This document shows, in pieces, positions 26,648 through 35,401 of a stretch of DNA of 64,000 nucleotides (position 1 is its first letter; each line of letters opens with the position of its first letter). The notes below the pieces were generated by a model. That model saw only the letters and a list, made by a program, of their open reading frames with translations. It searched no databases and was not told the origin of the DNA. Source of the stretch: Streptomyces albofaciens JCM 4342 (GTDB lineage Bacteria; Actinomycetota; Actinomycetes; Streptomycetales; Streptomycetaceae); the NCBI RefSeq assembly GCF_008634025.1, contig NZ_PDCM01000002.1:3947501-4011500 (forward strand), read 5' to 3'. The translations under genes and the position numbers were made by a program.

Positions 26648-27595
26648 ATGACTTCCACTCCCGCCGCCACCGGCGCCGCCCCTGCCACCGCCGCCGACGA
26701 AGCCGCCGAAGGGGCCCGGCTGCACGGCCCCGTCACCGACTGGTTCGACGAGCACGCCCGCGATCTGCCCTGGCGCCGCCCCGAGGCGGGCGCCTGGGGC
26801 GTGATGGTGAGCGAGTTCATGCTGCAGCAGACGCCAGTCAGCAGAGTGCTGCCGGTGTACGAACAGTGGCTGGCGCGCTGGCCGCGCCCCGCCGACCTGG
26901 CGGCCGAGCCGCCCGGCGAGGCGGTGCGCGCCTGGGGCCGCCTGGGCTACCCGCGCCGCGCGCTGCGCCTGCACGCCGCCGCCTCCGCTATACAGGAGCG
27001 CCACGGAGGCGACGTACCGCGCGAGCACGCCCAGCTCCTCGCGCTGCCCGGCGTCGGCGAGTACACGGCGGCGGCCGTGGCCTCCTTCGCGTACGGGCAG
27101 CGGCACGCCGTACTGGACACCAACGTCCGCCGGGTCTTCGCGCGCGCCGTCACCGGCCGGCAGTACCCGCCGAACGCCACCACCGCCGCCGAACGCAAGC
27201 TGGCCCGCGCGCTGCTGCCCGAGGACGAGCCGCTGGCGGCGAAGTGGGCCGCCGCCACGATGGAGCTGGGCGCGCTGGTGTGCACCGCCCGCGGCCCGGA
27301 GTGTGTGCGCTGCCCGATCTCGTCGCAGTGCGCGTGGCGGCTGGCGGGTTCACCGGCGCACGACGGCCCCCCGCGCCGCGGCCAGACGTACGCCGGTACG
27401 GACCGCCAGGTGCGCGGCAAGCTCCTCGCCGTCCTCCGCGAAGCCGTCGGCCCCGTGCCGCAGGCCGTACTGGACGCGGTGTGGGACGAGCCGGTGCAGC
27501 GCGCGCGGGCACTGGACGGCCTGGTGGCGGACGGCCTCGTGGAACCGCTGGCGGGCGGCCTGTACCGCCTGCCGCTCGGGCCCGGCGCATCGTGA
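26648..27595 (+). CDS. mutY: Adenine DNA glycosylase MutY
   Basis: Removes adenine mispaired with 8-oxoguanine. The 315-residue protein has the MutY marker EFMLQQTPVSRVLPVY, the helix-hairpin-helix LPGVGEYTAAAVASFAYG with the catalytic aspartate in VLDTNVRRVF, and the iron-sulfur loop C-x6-C-x2-C-x5-C (CTARGPECVRCPISSQC). The C-terminal NUDIX-like domain of E. coli MutY is missing or much reduced, normal for actinobacteria. The ATG was chosen because the conserved fold begins about 25 residues later; an upstream extension is not needed. Confidence 0.93.
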   Translation: MTSTPAATGAAPATAADEAAEGARLHGPVTDWFDEHARDLPWRRPEAGAWGVMVSEFMLQQTPVSRVLPVYEQWLARWPRPADLAAEPPGEAVRAWGRLGYPRRALRLHAAASAIQERHGGDVPREHAQLLALPGVGEYTAAAVASFAYGQRHAVLDTNVRRVFARAVTGRQYPPNATTAAERKLARALLPEDEPLAAKWAAATMELGALVCTARGPECVRCPISSQCAWRLAGSPAHDGPPRRGQTYAGTDRQVRGKLLAVLREAVGPVPQAVLDAVWDEPVQRARALDGLVADGLVEPLAGGLYRLPLGPGAS

Positions 27596-27805
27596 TGACG
27601 GCTGTGTGACCACCGGCTGCCGAGTAACGGGGGCTGCTGGGTGACGGCCGTGTGACGGCCGACTGCCGCGTAACGGGTGGCTGCTGTGTGACAGCCGCTG
27701 GCTGTGCGGCAGGTGACAACCGCGTGACAGCCGCTGGCTGTGTGACGGATGACGGCTTTGTGACAGCCGGCTGCCGTGCGGCGGATGACGGCTCCGTGAC
27801 GCCCG
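27596..27805. repeat. Degenerate repeat block with small hairpins between mutY and sigE
   Basis: About six diverged units starting TGACGGC or TGACAGC. Two contain the perfect hairpin ACAGCC-GCT-GGCTGT. Stop codons occur frequently in the forward frames. It occupies most of the gap before the sigE promoter region. Confidence 0.7.
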
Positions 27806-27993
27806 GTGCCCTGCCGCCCGTGCGGCCCGCGGCCCATGGCTCTTCCGGCCGCCCCCGCCGTCCCTCGCAAGAATGACGCGCCCCGGTCCACGGTCCGTCG
27901 CAGGTATGACGCCCGTCCCGCTGTTACACAACCGACGGTTTTCCGTGCACTGCCTGTGGGGCCGACGCACATTACGCCGCAACACCCCCTCCG

Positions 27994-27999
27994 TAGCGT
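27994..27999 (+). promoter_or_regulatory. Possible -10 of the sigE operon
   Basis: TAGCGT lies 71 bases before the sigE start. The six bases 17 upstream (ATTACG) are a poor -35, as would be expected for a promoter that needs the activator CseB. Assignment is by position only. Confidence 0.3.
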
Positions 28000-28070
28000 C
28001 TTCCTCGTGCTGGAGGTGACCACCAGCGCGGACAACGTGGGGAATCGCAATGCGGATCGGAGGCGTCGGG

Positions 28071-28622
28071 ATGGCGACCAGCGGCGGCAAGGTACTGGAC
28101 TTCGAAGAGTACGTGCGTACGCGGCAGGAGGCCCTGCTGCGCAGCGCCCGGCGCCTGGTGCCCGACCCCGTGGACGCCCAGGACCTGCTCCAGACGGCCC
28201 TGGTCCGCACCTACGGGCGCTGGGACGGCATCGCCGACAAGTCGCTCGCCGACGCGTATCTGCGCCGGGTCATGATCAACACCCGTACGGAGTGGTGGCG
28301 CGCCCGCAAGCTGGAGGAGGTGCCCACCGAGCAGCTCCCGGACGCCAGCGTCGACGACGGCACCGAGCAGCGCGCCGACCGGGCCCTGCTGATGGACATC
28401 CTCGGGGTGCTCGCGCCCAAGCAGCGCAGCGTCGTCGTGCTGCGACACTGGGAGCAGATGAGCACCGAGGAGACCGCGGCGGCGCTGGGCATGTCCACCG
28501 GTACGGTCAAGAGCACGCTGCACCGGGCCCTGGCCCGGCTGCGCCAGGAACTGGAGAATCGCGACATCGACGCGCGGATGCTGGAGCGCGGCGAGCAGGA
28601 GCGGGAGCGGTGCGCGGCCTGA
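28071..28622 (+). CDS. sigE: ECF sigma factor SigE (envelope stress)
   Basis: A 183-residue extracytoplasmic-function sigma factor. Region 2 is RSARRLVPDPVDAQDLLQTA with LADAYLRRVMINTRTEWWRA. Region 4 is LAPKQRSVVVLRHWEQMSTE with the helix-turn-helix AAALGMSTGTVKSTLHRAL. The sequence and the three genes behind it identify the sigE-cseABC operon, which in S. coelicolor responds to cell-wall-active antibiotics and lysozyme. In that species sigE is controlled mainly by transcription through CseB/CseC, not by a cognate anti-sigma. GGAGG seven bases before this ATG favours it over one 21 bases upstream. Confidence 0.95.
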   Translation: MATSGGKVLDFEEYVRTRQEALLRSARRLVPDPVDAQDLLQTALVRTYGRWDGIADKSLADAYLRRVMINTRTEWWRARKLEEVPTEQLPDASVDDGTEQRADRALLMDILGVLAPKQRSVVVLRHWEQMSTEETAAALGMSTGTVKSTLHRALARLRQELENRDIDARMLERGEQERERCAA

Positions 28623-28657
28623 CCGGCTGCGACACCGGCGGCTTGGTCAGAGGGACT

Positions 28658-29467
28658 GTGAGCGGGAGCGGTTTGACCAGGAAAAGGTTGGCCGGAGGCG
28701 GGACGGCCGGGAGCGCGCCGGCCGCCCGACTCCGGCCCAAAGGGCCGGGACCGGGCCCGGGATGCCCGGCCCCGGCACGGCTCCGCCCGAAACACACGGC
28801 ACGGCTCCGGTCCCGGCGGACCGGAGCCTTCCGCACGAGCACCGGAGCGGCCATCGCGTCGATGGCCGCCCTCTCGCTGTTGCTGGCCGGGTGCAATCCG
28901 GGCGGCGAGGGCGTACGGACCGAGGGCACGGCCAGCAGCACCCCGGCGCCCAAGGACCGCTCCGCCCAGGCGGCGTCCCCCTCCCCCTCGGCCTCGGTCG
29001 CGTACCAGAAGGTCGACGCGGTGAACCTGATGAAGCACGACCCCAAGGTCGGCGCGGACGTCAAGAAGTCCCTCGCCAAGCCCTGCGCGGCGGACGAGTA
29101 CCCGGTCGAGGTGACCTACGCCAAGCTCACCGGCGGCAAGGACCCCGACGTGGTGGTCAACGTGATGACCTGCGCGGACTCGGTCGGCATCGGCAGTTAC
29201 GTCTACCGCAGGAACGGCGGGGGCTACGACAATGTCTTCGCCAACGAGCAGCCCTCGGTCTACGCCGGCGTCAACAAGGGCGAGCTGGAGGTCTCCAAGC
29301 AGACCTACAACTCGGACGACAACCTGTGCTGCGCTTCCGGCGAGGATGTGATGACCTACCGCTGGACGGGTAGCCGCTTCGTCGAGTACGCCCGGTACCA
29401 CACTGATTACAGCAAGACCGGGGGCACGGAGCCCGCGCCCGCGGACCCGACGGGACCGGAGGATTGA
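28658..29467 (+). CDS. cseA: CseA-like lipoprotein
   Basis: Lipoprotein of the sigE operon. SMAALSLLLAGC is a lipobox, and the mature part (KVDAVNLMKHDPKVGADVKK onward) contains TYNSDDNLCCASGEDVMTYRW. In S. coelicolor CseA is an exported lipoprotein that dampens sigE expression. The start is uncertain. In-frame candidates are this GTG, TTG codons at 28673 and 28688, and an ATG at 28861 that leaves a very short signal. The first two-thirds of the N-terminal extension is Arg/Pro/Gly-rich and may not be translated. Confidence in the gene is high, in the start low. Confidence 0.85.
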   Translation: MSGSGLTRKRLAGGGTAGSAPAARLRPKGPGPGPGCPAPARLRPKHTARLRSRRTGAFRTSTGAAIASMAALSLLLAGCNPGGEGVRTEGTASSTPAPKDRSAQAASPSPSASVAYQKVDAVNLMKHDPKVGADVKKSLAKPCAADEYPVEVTYAKLTGGKDPDVVVNVMTCADSVGIGSYVYRRNGGGYDNVFANEQPSVYAGVNKGELEVSKQTYNSDDNLCCASGEDVMTYRWTGSRFVEYARYHTDYSKTGGTEPAPADPTGPED

Positions 29468-29476
29468 GAACACCGC

Positions 29477-30187
29477 ATGGCCGATACGCATGTCCTGTTC
29501 GTCGAGGACGACGATGTCATCCGCGAGGCGACACAGCTCGCCCTGGAGCGGGACGGCTTCGTGGTCACCGCCATGCCCGACGGCCTGGCGGGGCTGGAGG
29601 CGTTCCGCGCCAACCGGCCGGACATCGCCCTGCTGGACGTGATGGTGCCGGGCCTGGACGGGGTCAGCCTGTGCCGCCGCATCCGTGACGAGTCGACCGT
29701 GCCGGTGATCATGCTGTCGGCGCGCGCCGACTCCATCGACGTGGTGCTCGGCCTGGAGGCCGGCGCCGACGACTATGTGACCAAGCCGTTCGACGGCGCC
29801 GTACTGGTGGCCCGGATCCGCGCGGTGCTGCGCCGCTTCGGTCACGCCTCCGGGCCGGACGGCTCGAACGCCGCCGCGTCGGACGCGGCCGAGCCCGCCG
29901 AGGCCGTGCTGCGCTTCGGTGACCTGGAGGTCGACACGGAGGGCATGGAGGTGCGCAAAGGCGGCCGGCCGGTCGCGCTGACGCCCACCGAGATGCGGCT
30001 GCTGCTGGAGTTCTCGAACTCGCCCGGCACGGTCCTCTCCCGCGACCGGCTGCTGGAGCGGGTGTGGGACTACGGCTGGGGCGGTGACACCCGGGTCGTG
30101 GACGTCCATGTGCAGCGGCTGCGCGGCAAGATCGGCCAGGACCGGATCGAGACCGTCCGCGGCTTCGGTTACAAGCTGAGAGGCTGA
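29477..30187 (+). CDS. cseB: Response regulator CseB
   Basis: OmpR/PhoB-type response regulator, 236 residues. Acidic pocket VEDDD, phosphorylated Asp54 in LLDVMVPG, conserved Lys in VTKPF, then a winged-helix DNA-binding domain (LTPTEMRLLLEF ... VVDVHVQRLRGKI ... IETVRGFGYKL). In S. coelicolor CseB-P activates the sigE promoter when CseC senses wall damage. It lies nine bases after cseA and eight before cseC. Confidence 0.95.
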   Translation: MADTHVLFVEDDDVIREATQLALERDGFVVTAMPDGLAGLEAFRANRPDIALLDVMVPGLDGVSLCRRIRDESTVPVIMLSARADSIDVVLGLEAGADDYVTKPFDGAVLVARIRAVLRRFGHASGPDGSNAAASDAAEPAEAVLRFGDLEVDTEGMEVRKGGRPVALTPTEMRLLLEFSNSPGTVLSRDRLLERVWDYGWGGDTRVVDVHVQRLRGKIGQDRIETVRGFGYKLRG

Positions 30188-30195
30188 CTCCTGCG

Positions 30196-31497
30196 GTGGT
30201 CAGGCTCGCCCTGCGGACGGGGCTGAGGTGGAAGCTCAGCGCCGCGATCGCGCTCGTCGGAGCGCTGGTCGCGATCGCGCTGAGCCTCGTCGTGCACAAC
30301 GCGGCCCGCGGCTCGATGCTGGACAACAGCCGCGATGTGCAGACCGAACGCCTCAACTTCACGCAGAAGATCTACGAAACCACGCACCAGCTGCGCTTCG
30401 GCGCCAAGCTGGACGACCCGGCACTGCCGAAGGCGCTGCGTGACGAGGTCGCCAGGGGAAAGCGGGCGACCTATCTGGAGGACACCGGCCAGACCACGCC
30501 CAAGGTGTGGGCGGCGGCGCCGGTCGCGGGCGGCCGGGTGCTGTCCATCCAGGGCTACTTCCCCGACCGGTTCGCCGTGCTGGACGATCTCGACCAGGCG
30601 CTGCTGATCGGTTCGACGGCGGTCGTGGTCGGCGGCTGCGCGCTCGGCGTGCTGATCGGCGGGCGGCTGTCCAAGCGGCTGCGCAAGGCCGCGGCGGCGG
30701 CCGGCAAGCTGGCCGACGGCGACACCTCCGTACGGATCCGGGACGAGGTCGGCGGGCGCATCCGGGACGAGACGGACGACCTGGCCTGGGCGGTGGACGC
30801 GATGTCCGACGCGCTCCAGAAGCGCATCGAGGCGGAGCGCCGGGTGACCGCCGACATCGCCCACGAGCTGCGCACCCCGGTGACCGGGCTGCTCACCGCG
30901 GCCGAGCTGCTGCCGCCGGGCCGCCCCTCGGAGCTGGTACGGGACCGGGCGCAGGCGATGCGCACGCTCGTCGAGGACGTGCTGGAGGTGGCCCGGCTGG
31001 ACGGCTACGCGGAGCGGGCCGAACTCCAGGACGTGGCGCTGGGCGAGTTCGTCACCCGGCGGGTGCGGGCGCTGAACCCCGACATCAAGATCGAGATCCT
31101 GCGGGACGCGGAGGTCTCCACCGACCCGCGGCGCCTGGAACGCATCCTGGGCAACCTGATCGCCAACGCGGCCCGGCACGGCAAGCCGCCGATCGAGGTG
31201 ACCGTCGAGGGGCGTGTGGTGCGCGTGCGCGACCACGGCACCGGCTTCCCGGAGGCGCTGCTGCGCGAGGGCCCGAGCCGGTTCCGTACGGGCAGCAGCG
31301 ACCGGGCCGGGCGCGGCCACGGGCTCGGCCTGACCATCGCGGCGGGCCAGGCACGGGTGCTGGGCGCCCGGCTGACCTTCCGCAACGCGGACGAGCTGAC
31401 GGACGGCTCGACCGGCGCGGTGTCCGTGCTGTGGCTGCCGGAGAACGCGCCGACGAGCACCGGCAGCTTCCCGGTCATCCAGCTGCCGGACCGGTGA
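30196..31497 (+). CDS. cseC: Sensor histidine kinase CseC
   Basis: A 433-residue membrane sensor kinase. Two membrane helices (near residues 13-33 and 136-156) enclose an outer sensing loop of about 100 residues. HAMP and H-box follow, with His223 in RVTADIAHELRTP, then N-box NLIANAARHG and G-boxes DHGTGFPE and GRGHGLGLTI. It phosphorylates CseB. The starting GTG lacks a strong ribosome site, so translation may depend on coupling to cseB. Confidence 0.95.
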   Translation: MVRLALRTGLRWKLSAAIALVGALVAIALSLVVHNAARGSMLDNSRDVQTERLNFTQKIYETTHQLRFGAKLDDPALPKALRDEVARGKRATYLEDTGQTTPKVWAAAPVAGGRVLSIQGYFPDRFAVLDDLDQALLIGSTAVVVGGCALGVLIGGRLSKRLRKAAAAAGKLADGDTSVRIRDEVGGRIRDETDDLAWAVDAMSDALQKRIEAERRVTADIAHELRTPVTGLLTAAELLPPGRPSELVRDRAQAMRTLVEDVLEVARLDGYAERAELQDVALGEFVTRRVRALNPDIKIEILRDAEVSTDPRRLERILGNLIANAARHGKPPIEVTVEGRVVRVRDHGTGFPEALLREGPSRFRTGSSDRAGRGHGLGLTIAAGQARVLGARLTFRNADELTDGSTGAVSVLWLPENAPTSTGSFPVIQLPDR

Positions 31498-31525
31498 CCG
31501 GCGGCCACCCCGTGCGGCCGGGTCC

Positions 31526-31690
31526 GCCGTTCTGGCCCGATCCGCTGTCCGGCCCGACCCGCCGTCCTGGCCCGATCCGCCGTTCTCACCCCATCCGCCG
31601 ACCGCCCGATCCGCCGTCCGGCCCGATCCACCGTCCAGCCAGGTTCACCGCCCGGCCCGATCCGCCGACCTGGCCAGGTCCGCCGTCCTG
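31526..31690. repeat. About nine degenerate 18-19-bp units after cseC
   Basis: Units of the form GGCCCGATCCGCCGTCCT repeat with substitutions between the cseC stop and the converging VOC gene. Some carry CCAGGTC in place of CCGATCC. No hairpin terminator is evident here. Confidence 0.8.
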
Positions 31691-31729
31691 ATCCGGTGGC
31701 CGCTCCGCGCGGCCCTGTCGCCCTGTCGG

Positions 31730-32185
31730 CTACTCCACGCAGTCCCCCCACCCCTTGCTCATGTCGAGCTGTTCGCTGGGCTGGGTCAGCGAGAACCAGT
31801 TGCCGGAGTCGTCGCGGAAGATCGCTTCGGTGCCGTACGGGCGCTCCTGCGGCTCCTGGAGGAACTCCACGCCCTTGGCCTTCAGCGCCGCGTAGTCGCC
31901 CTTGACGTCGTCCGTCCGGAGCACCCCGGCGCCCATCAGCCCCTTGCTCACCAGCTGCTTCAGGCTTTCCCCGGCCTCCGGGTCCATGCCGGGCGGGCCG
32001 GGGACCATCAGCGTCAGCTCCACCTCCGGCTGGTCCTTGGCGCCGACGGTCAGCCAGCGCATGCCGTCCTCGCCGCCCATCCGCATGTCCGTCCGGACCT
32101 CCATGCCGAGCTTCTCGGTGTAGAACTCCTTCGCCCGGTCCTGGTCGAGGACCCATACGGTCGTGATGGCCAAACCCTTGATCAT
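31730..32185 (-). CDS. VOC-superfamily (glyoxalase-like) protein
   Basis: A 151-residue paired beta-alpha-beta-beta-beta protein. The opening ITTVWVLDQDRAKEFYTEKLGMEVR and closing AIFRDDSGNWFSLTQP are typical vicinal-oxygen-chelate halves, like bleomycin-resistance or dioxygenase folds. Metal ligands are only partly visible. It follows the AraC gene by 69 bases on the same strand, so that regulator may control it. Substrate unknown. Confidence 0.82.
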   Translation of the reverse strand: MIKGLAITTVWVLDQDRAKEFYTEKLGMEVRTDMRMGGEDGMRWLTVGAKDQPEVELTLMVPGPPGMDPEAGESLKQLVSKGLMGAGVLRTDDVKGDYAALKAKGVEFLQEPQERPYGTEAIFRDDSGNWFSLTQPSEQLDMSKGWGDCVE

Positions 32186-32254
32186 GACGTTGCCTCTCGC
32201 TCTTCGCGCGCGGTGGCCCGCGCGGTCTCGGCTTCACCGTAGGCAGCCCGCCGG

Positions 32255-32893
32255 CTACCCGCCTTCTCCGGAATTGCGGTGTCCCGGCCCGGCCCCGGCC
32301 GCCTTTCCGTCCCCCTGCTCGTCCCCCCGCTCGTCCCCCTTCGCGTCGCCTTCCCCCGCCCGGTTCCCGAAGGACTTGAAGCCGCCGGACCACAGCAGGG
32401 CATAGCAGCCCGGTATCAGCCCGGCGCCCTGCCCGACGTGCCGTTCCCGATAGGCGCTCGGTGTCAGGCCGGTCTGCTTCTTGAAGCGCGCGGAGAAGGT
32501 GCCCAGGCTGCCGAAACCGACCAGCCAGCAGATCTCCGTGACGGAGAGATCGGCCGTACGCAGCAGTTCCTCGGCGCGCTCGATCCGGCGGCGGCTCAGA
32601 TACTGGCCGGGGGTCAGGCCGTAGACCTGCTTGAAGGCGCGGATGAAGTGGAAGCGGGAATACCCGGCGTGCGCCGCGACCGCGTCAAGATCCAGCGGGG
32701 AGGCCCAGTCGCGGTCCATCGCGTCCTTCGCCCGCCGCAGCTGCCGGAGCCGGGCGAGCGGGACCGGGACGGTGGCGCCGCCCGCCGCGCGCCCGTCCGT
32801 CCGCCCGTCCCCCGCCCGCATGGCCTCGTCGGCGTCCCCCGCTCCGTTGACGTCCTTCGCCCCGTTGACGTCCTTCGCCCCGTCGCCGTTCAC
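32255..32893 (-). CDS. AraC-family transcriptional regulator
   Basis: A 212-residue regulator with a central AraC DNA-binding domain: DAVAAHAGYSRFHFIRAFKQ is the first helix-turn-helix and VTEICWLVGFGSLGTFSARF the second. Both ends are low complexity. The N-terminus repeats GAKDVN-type units, and the C-terminus repeats GDAKGDERGDEQGD. With no ligand domain it resembles SoxS/MarA-type short activators. The true start may be further in, near the conserved LARLRQLRRAKDAMDRD, because no ribosome site supports this GTG. Confidence 0.82.
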   Translation of the reverse strand: MNGDGAKDVNGAKDVNGAGDADEAMRAGDGRTDGRAAGGATVPVPLARLRQLRRAKDAMDRDWASPLDLDAVAAHAGYSRFHFIRAFKQVYGLTPGQYLSRRRIERAEELLRTADLSVTEICWLVGFGSLGTFSARFKKQTGLTPSAYRERHVGQGAGLIPGCYALLWSGGFKSFGNRAGEGDAKGDERGDEQGDGKAAGAGPGHRNSGEGG

Positions 32894-32989
32894 ATTCCGA
32901 TGCTGGCACGCACCACTGACAACGGCCCGGCGGCGACCCGGCGGCGACCCGGCAGCGGCCCGCCCGCGGAGACGCCGCAGACATGCCGA

Positions 32990-33017
32990 CGGCCCCCGGC
33001 GTGTCCGCCGAGGGCCG
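32990..33017 (-). terminator. Hairpin after the MFS exporter gene
   Basis: CGGCCCCCGGCG pairs with CGCCGAGGGCCG (11 of 12) around TGTC, 26 bases beyond the exporter stop codon. It separates that gene from the AraC gene downstream. Confidence 0.6.
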
Positions 33018-33043
33018 CTGGCCAGGGGTGAATCAGTGCCGGA

Positions 33044-34657
33044 TCAGACGGGCTCCGCCATCGCGGCGGCGACCGGGGCGTCGCCGCCCTCCGCCTTGTC
33101 GGCCGGCTTGGCGGGGCCGCCGCGCAGCGGGACCTCCTTGAGGAACCACGCCGCGGCGAAACCGATGACGCTGATCAGCGCGCCCCAGACGAAGACCTGG
33201 TGGGTGCCGCCGGCGACCGCGTGCATGTAGGCGTCCTTGATCGCGGCCGGCAGCTGCTCCAGCTTCTTCGGGTCCATCTGGGCCCCACCCGCGGTCGCCT
33301 TCGCGCCCGCGGCGCCGAGCCGCTCCTTCATCACGTCCTGCACCTGGTTGTTGAAGATCGCCCCGAAGATCGCGACGCCGAAGGAGCCGCCGATCGTACG
33401 GAAGAGGGTGGCGGACGAGGAGCCGACGCCCATGTCCTTCATCTCGACGCTGTTCTGCGCGATCAGCATGGTGGTCTGCATCAGGAAGCCCATGCCGGCG
33501 CCCAGCACCGCCATGTACAGGCCCGAGGTGAAGCGGGTGGTGCCGGTGTCCATCAGGGACAGCAGCGCCAGTCCGGCGGTGATCAGCGCGCCGCCGCCCA
33601 CCACGAAGATCTTGTACTTGCCGGTGTTGGTGGTGACCCGGCCCGCGACCAGCGAGACGGCCATCATCGCCAGCAGCATCGGCAGGAGCAGCAGCCCGGA
33701 GTTGGTGGCCGAGGCGCCCTGCACGGTCTGCTGGAACAGCGGCAGGAAGGTCATCGACCCGAACATCACGAAGCCGACGAGGAAGCCGATCACCGTGACG
33801 AGGCTGAAGTTGCCGTTGCGGAAGATGTGCAGCGGCAGGACGGGCTCGCGGACCTTGGTCTCCACGAGGACGAAGGCCAGCAGCGCCACGACGCCGACCG
33901 CGCCGAGCCCGATGATCTGGCTGGACAGCCAGTCGTACTCGGTGCCGCCCCAGGTGGTGATCAGCACCAGCGAGGTGATGCCGACGGTCAGCAGCACGGC
34001 GCCCACGTAGTCGATGCGCGCCTGCGAGCGCTTCTTCGGCAGGTGCAGCACGGCGGTGATCATGACCAGGGCGATCGCGCCGAGCGGCAGGTTGATGTAG
34101 AAGCTCCAGCGCCAGCCGAGGTGGTCGGTGATGGTGCCGCCGACCAGCGGGCCGCCGATCATCGCGACGGCCATGACGCCGGCCATCATGCCCTGGTACT
34201 TGCCGCGCTCGCGCGGCGGGATCAGGTCACCGATGATCGCCATGACGCCGACCATCAGACCGCCCGCGCCCAGGCCCTGCACGGCGCGGAAGCCGATCAG
34301 CTGGCCCATGTCCTGGGCCATGCCGGACAGCGCGGAGCCGATCAGGAAGATCACGATGGACGTCAGGAAGACGCCCTTACGGCCGTACAGGTCGCCCAGT
34401 TTGCCCCAGATCGGGGTGGACGCGGCGGTCGCGAGCGTATACGCGGTCACCACCCAGGACAGGTGGCTCAGCCCGCCCAGCTCGCCCACGATGGTGGGCA
34501 TGGCGGTGCCCACGATCATGTTGTCCAGCATCGCCAGCAGCATGGCGATCATCAGCGCGAACAGCACCACGCGGACGCTGGCCGGCTGCTTCCCCCCGCC
34601 GTCCGCCGGTTTCGGTATATCCCCCGCTGGGGTCGCTTTCGACTGCGACATCCCCAT
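33044..34657 (-). CDS. MFS drug exporter, DHA2 (EmrB/QacA) type
   Basis: A 537-residue transporter with about 14 membrane helices. Motif A appears as GKLGDLYGRKGVF and motif C as GVMAVAMIGGPLVGG. DNMIVGTAMPTIVGELGG in helix 1 is the DHA2 hallmark. It exports hydrophobic or cationic toxins using the proton gradient. The start is the ATG with GGGAG eight bases upstream; a GTG 15 bases earlier would include that ribosome site. It is divergent from a TetR gene, with two operator-like palindromes and a good promoter between them, so it is very probably repressed by that protein. Confidence 0.92.
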   Translation of the reverse strand: MGMSQSKATPAGDIPKPADGGGKQPASVRVVLFALMIAMLLAMLDNMIVGTAMPTIVGELGGLSHLSWVVTAYTLATAASTPIWGKLGDLYGRKGVFLTSIVIFLIGSALSGMAQDMGQLIGFRAVQGLGAGGLMVGVMAIIGDLIPPRERGKYQGMMAGVMAVAMIGGPLVGGTITDHLGWRWSFYINLPLGAIALVMITAVLHLPKKRSQARIDYVGAVLLTVGITSLVLITTWGGTEYDWLSSQIIGLGAVGVVALLAFVLVETKVREPVLPLHIFRNGNFSLVTVIGFLVGFVMFGSMTFLPLFQQTVQGASATNSGLLLLPMLLAMMAVSLVAGRVTTNTGKYKIFVVGGGALITAGLALLSLMDTGTTRFTSGLYMAVLGAGMGFLMQTTMLIAQNSVEMKDMGVGSSSATLFRTIGGSFGVAIFGAIFNNQVQDVMKERLGAAGAKATAGGAQMDPKKLEQLPAAIKDAYMHAVAGGTHQVFVWGALISVIGFAAAWFLKEVPLRGGPAKPADKAEGGDAPVAAAMAEPV

Positions 34658-34670
34658 TTTCGCTTCTCCC

Positions 34671-34693
34671 ACTTACTTGCCGCCCGGCTAGTT
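34671..34693. promoter_or_regulatory. TetR operator, left copy
   Basis: This 23-bp element is the mirror image of the element at 34719-34741, with 22 of 23 bases matching. Its core reads ACTTGCCGCCCGGCTAGT, itself an imperfect dyad. It overlaps the 5' leader of the exporter gene. Confidence 0.75.
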
Positions 34694-34706
34694 CAGTACA
34701 GTGAAG

Positions 34707-34735
34707 AAGGTAAGGAACAACTAGCCGGGCGTCAA
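34707..34735 (-). promoter_or_regulatory. Promoter of the MFS exporter gene
   Basis: Minus strand -35 TTGACG (34735-34730) and -10 TACCTT (34712-34707) are 17 bases apart. The -35 lies inside the right operator, so repressor binding would block polymerase. Confidence 0.65.
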
Positions 34736-34741
34736 GTAAGT
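34719..34741. promoter_or_regulatory. TetR operator, right copy
   Basis: The core ACTAGCCGGGCGTCAAGT is an 18-bp imperfect dyad (12 of 18 positions symmetric) and mirrors the left copy. The two centres are 48 bases apart, which allows two dimers to bind and control both genes. Confidence 0.75.
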
Positions 34742-34793
34742 TTTCGCATGGCCCCTGGCCCCGGCCCGGCCGATCACGCAGGAGAACAGCAGC

Positions 34794-35372
34794 ATGGGCA
34801 CACCGCACCCGCGCAGGGGCAACACCCGCCAGCGCATCCAGGACGTCGCCCTGGAGCTGTTCGCCGAGCAGGGGTACGAGAAGACCTCGCTGCGCGAGAT
34901 CGCCGAACGGCTCGACGTCACCAAGGCGGCGCTCTACTACCACTTCAAGACCAAGGAAGACATCGTCATCGGCCTCTTCCAGGACCTGGCCCGGCCGATC
35001 GACGAGCTGATCGAATGGGCCGGCGCGCAGCCGCGCACCCTGGAGACCAAGCAGGAGATCCTGCGCCGCTACAGCGAGGCACTGCGCTCCGCCGAGCCGC
35101 TGTTCCGCTTCATGCAGGAGAACCAGGCGGCCGTACGGGACCTGAGCATCGGGGAGACCTTCAAGCAGCGGATGATCCGGCTCACCGGGCTGCTCCGGGA
35201 GCCGGAGGCGGAGCTGACCGACCAGGTGCGCTGCATCACCGCGATCTTCTCGATGCACGCGGGCCTGTTCGCGATGCAGACACTCGAAGGCGACCCCGAG
35301 GACAAGCGCAAGGCCATCCTGGAGGTCGCCACCGAACTGGTCACCGCGGCCCAGCCGGGGAGCCGTGGCTAG
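34794..35372 (+). CDS. TetR-family repressor of the adjacent exporter
   Basis: A 192-residue TetR protein. TRQRIQDVALELFAEQGYEKTS and the helix-turn-helix LREIAERLDVTKAALYYHFKTKED are canonical. The rest is a helical ligand domain. AGGAG nine bases before the ATG. It faces the MFS gene across twin operators, so by family precedent it should repress both genes and release DNA when it binds the exported compound. It converges on the M23 peptidase gene with only 29 bases between stops. Confidence 0.92.
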   Translation: MGTPHPRRGNTRQRIQDVALELFAEQGYEKTSLREIAERLDVTKAALYYHFKTKEDIVIGLFQDLARPIDELIEWAGAQPRTLETKQEILRRYSEALRSAEPLFRFMQENQAAVRDLSIGETFKQRMIRLTGLLREPEAELTDQVRCITAIFSMHAGLFAMQTLEGDPEDKRKAILEVATELVTAAQPGSRG

Positions 35373-35401
35373 AGCCCGTCACCAGGCTCCCGCGGCGTGG
35401 C

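Noticed and set aside
28620..28660. Terminator right after sigE, as reported in S. coelicolor
   Set aside because: TGACC/GGTCA could pair loosely, but the stem is weak with a long loop; not enough to call from sequence.
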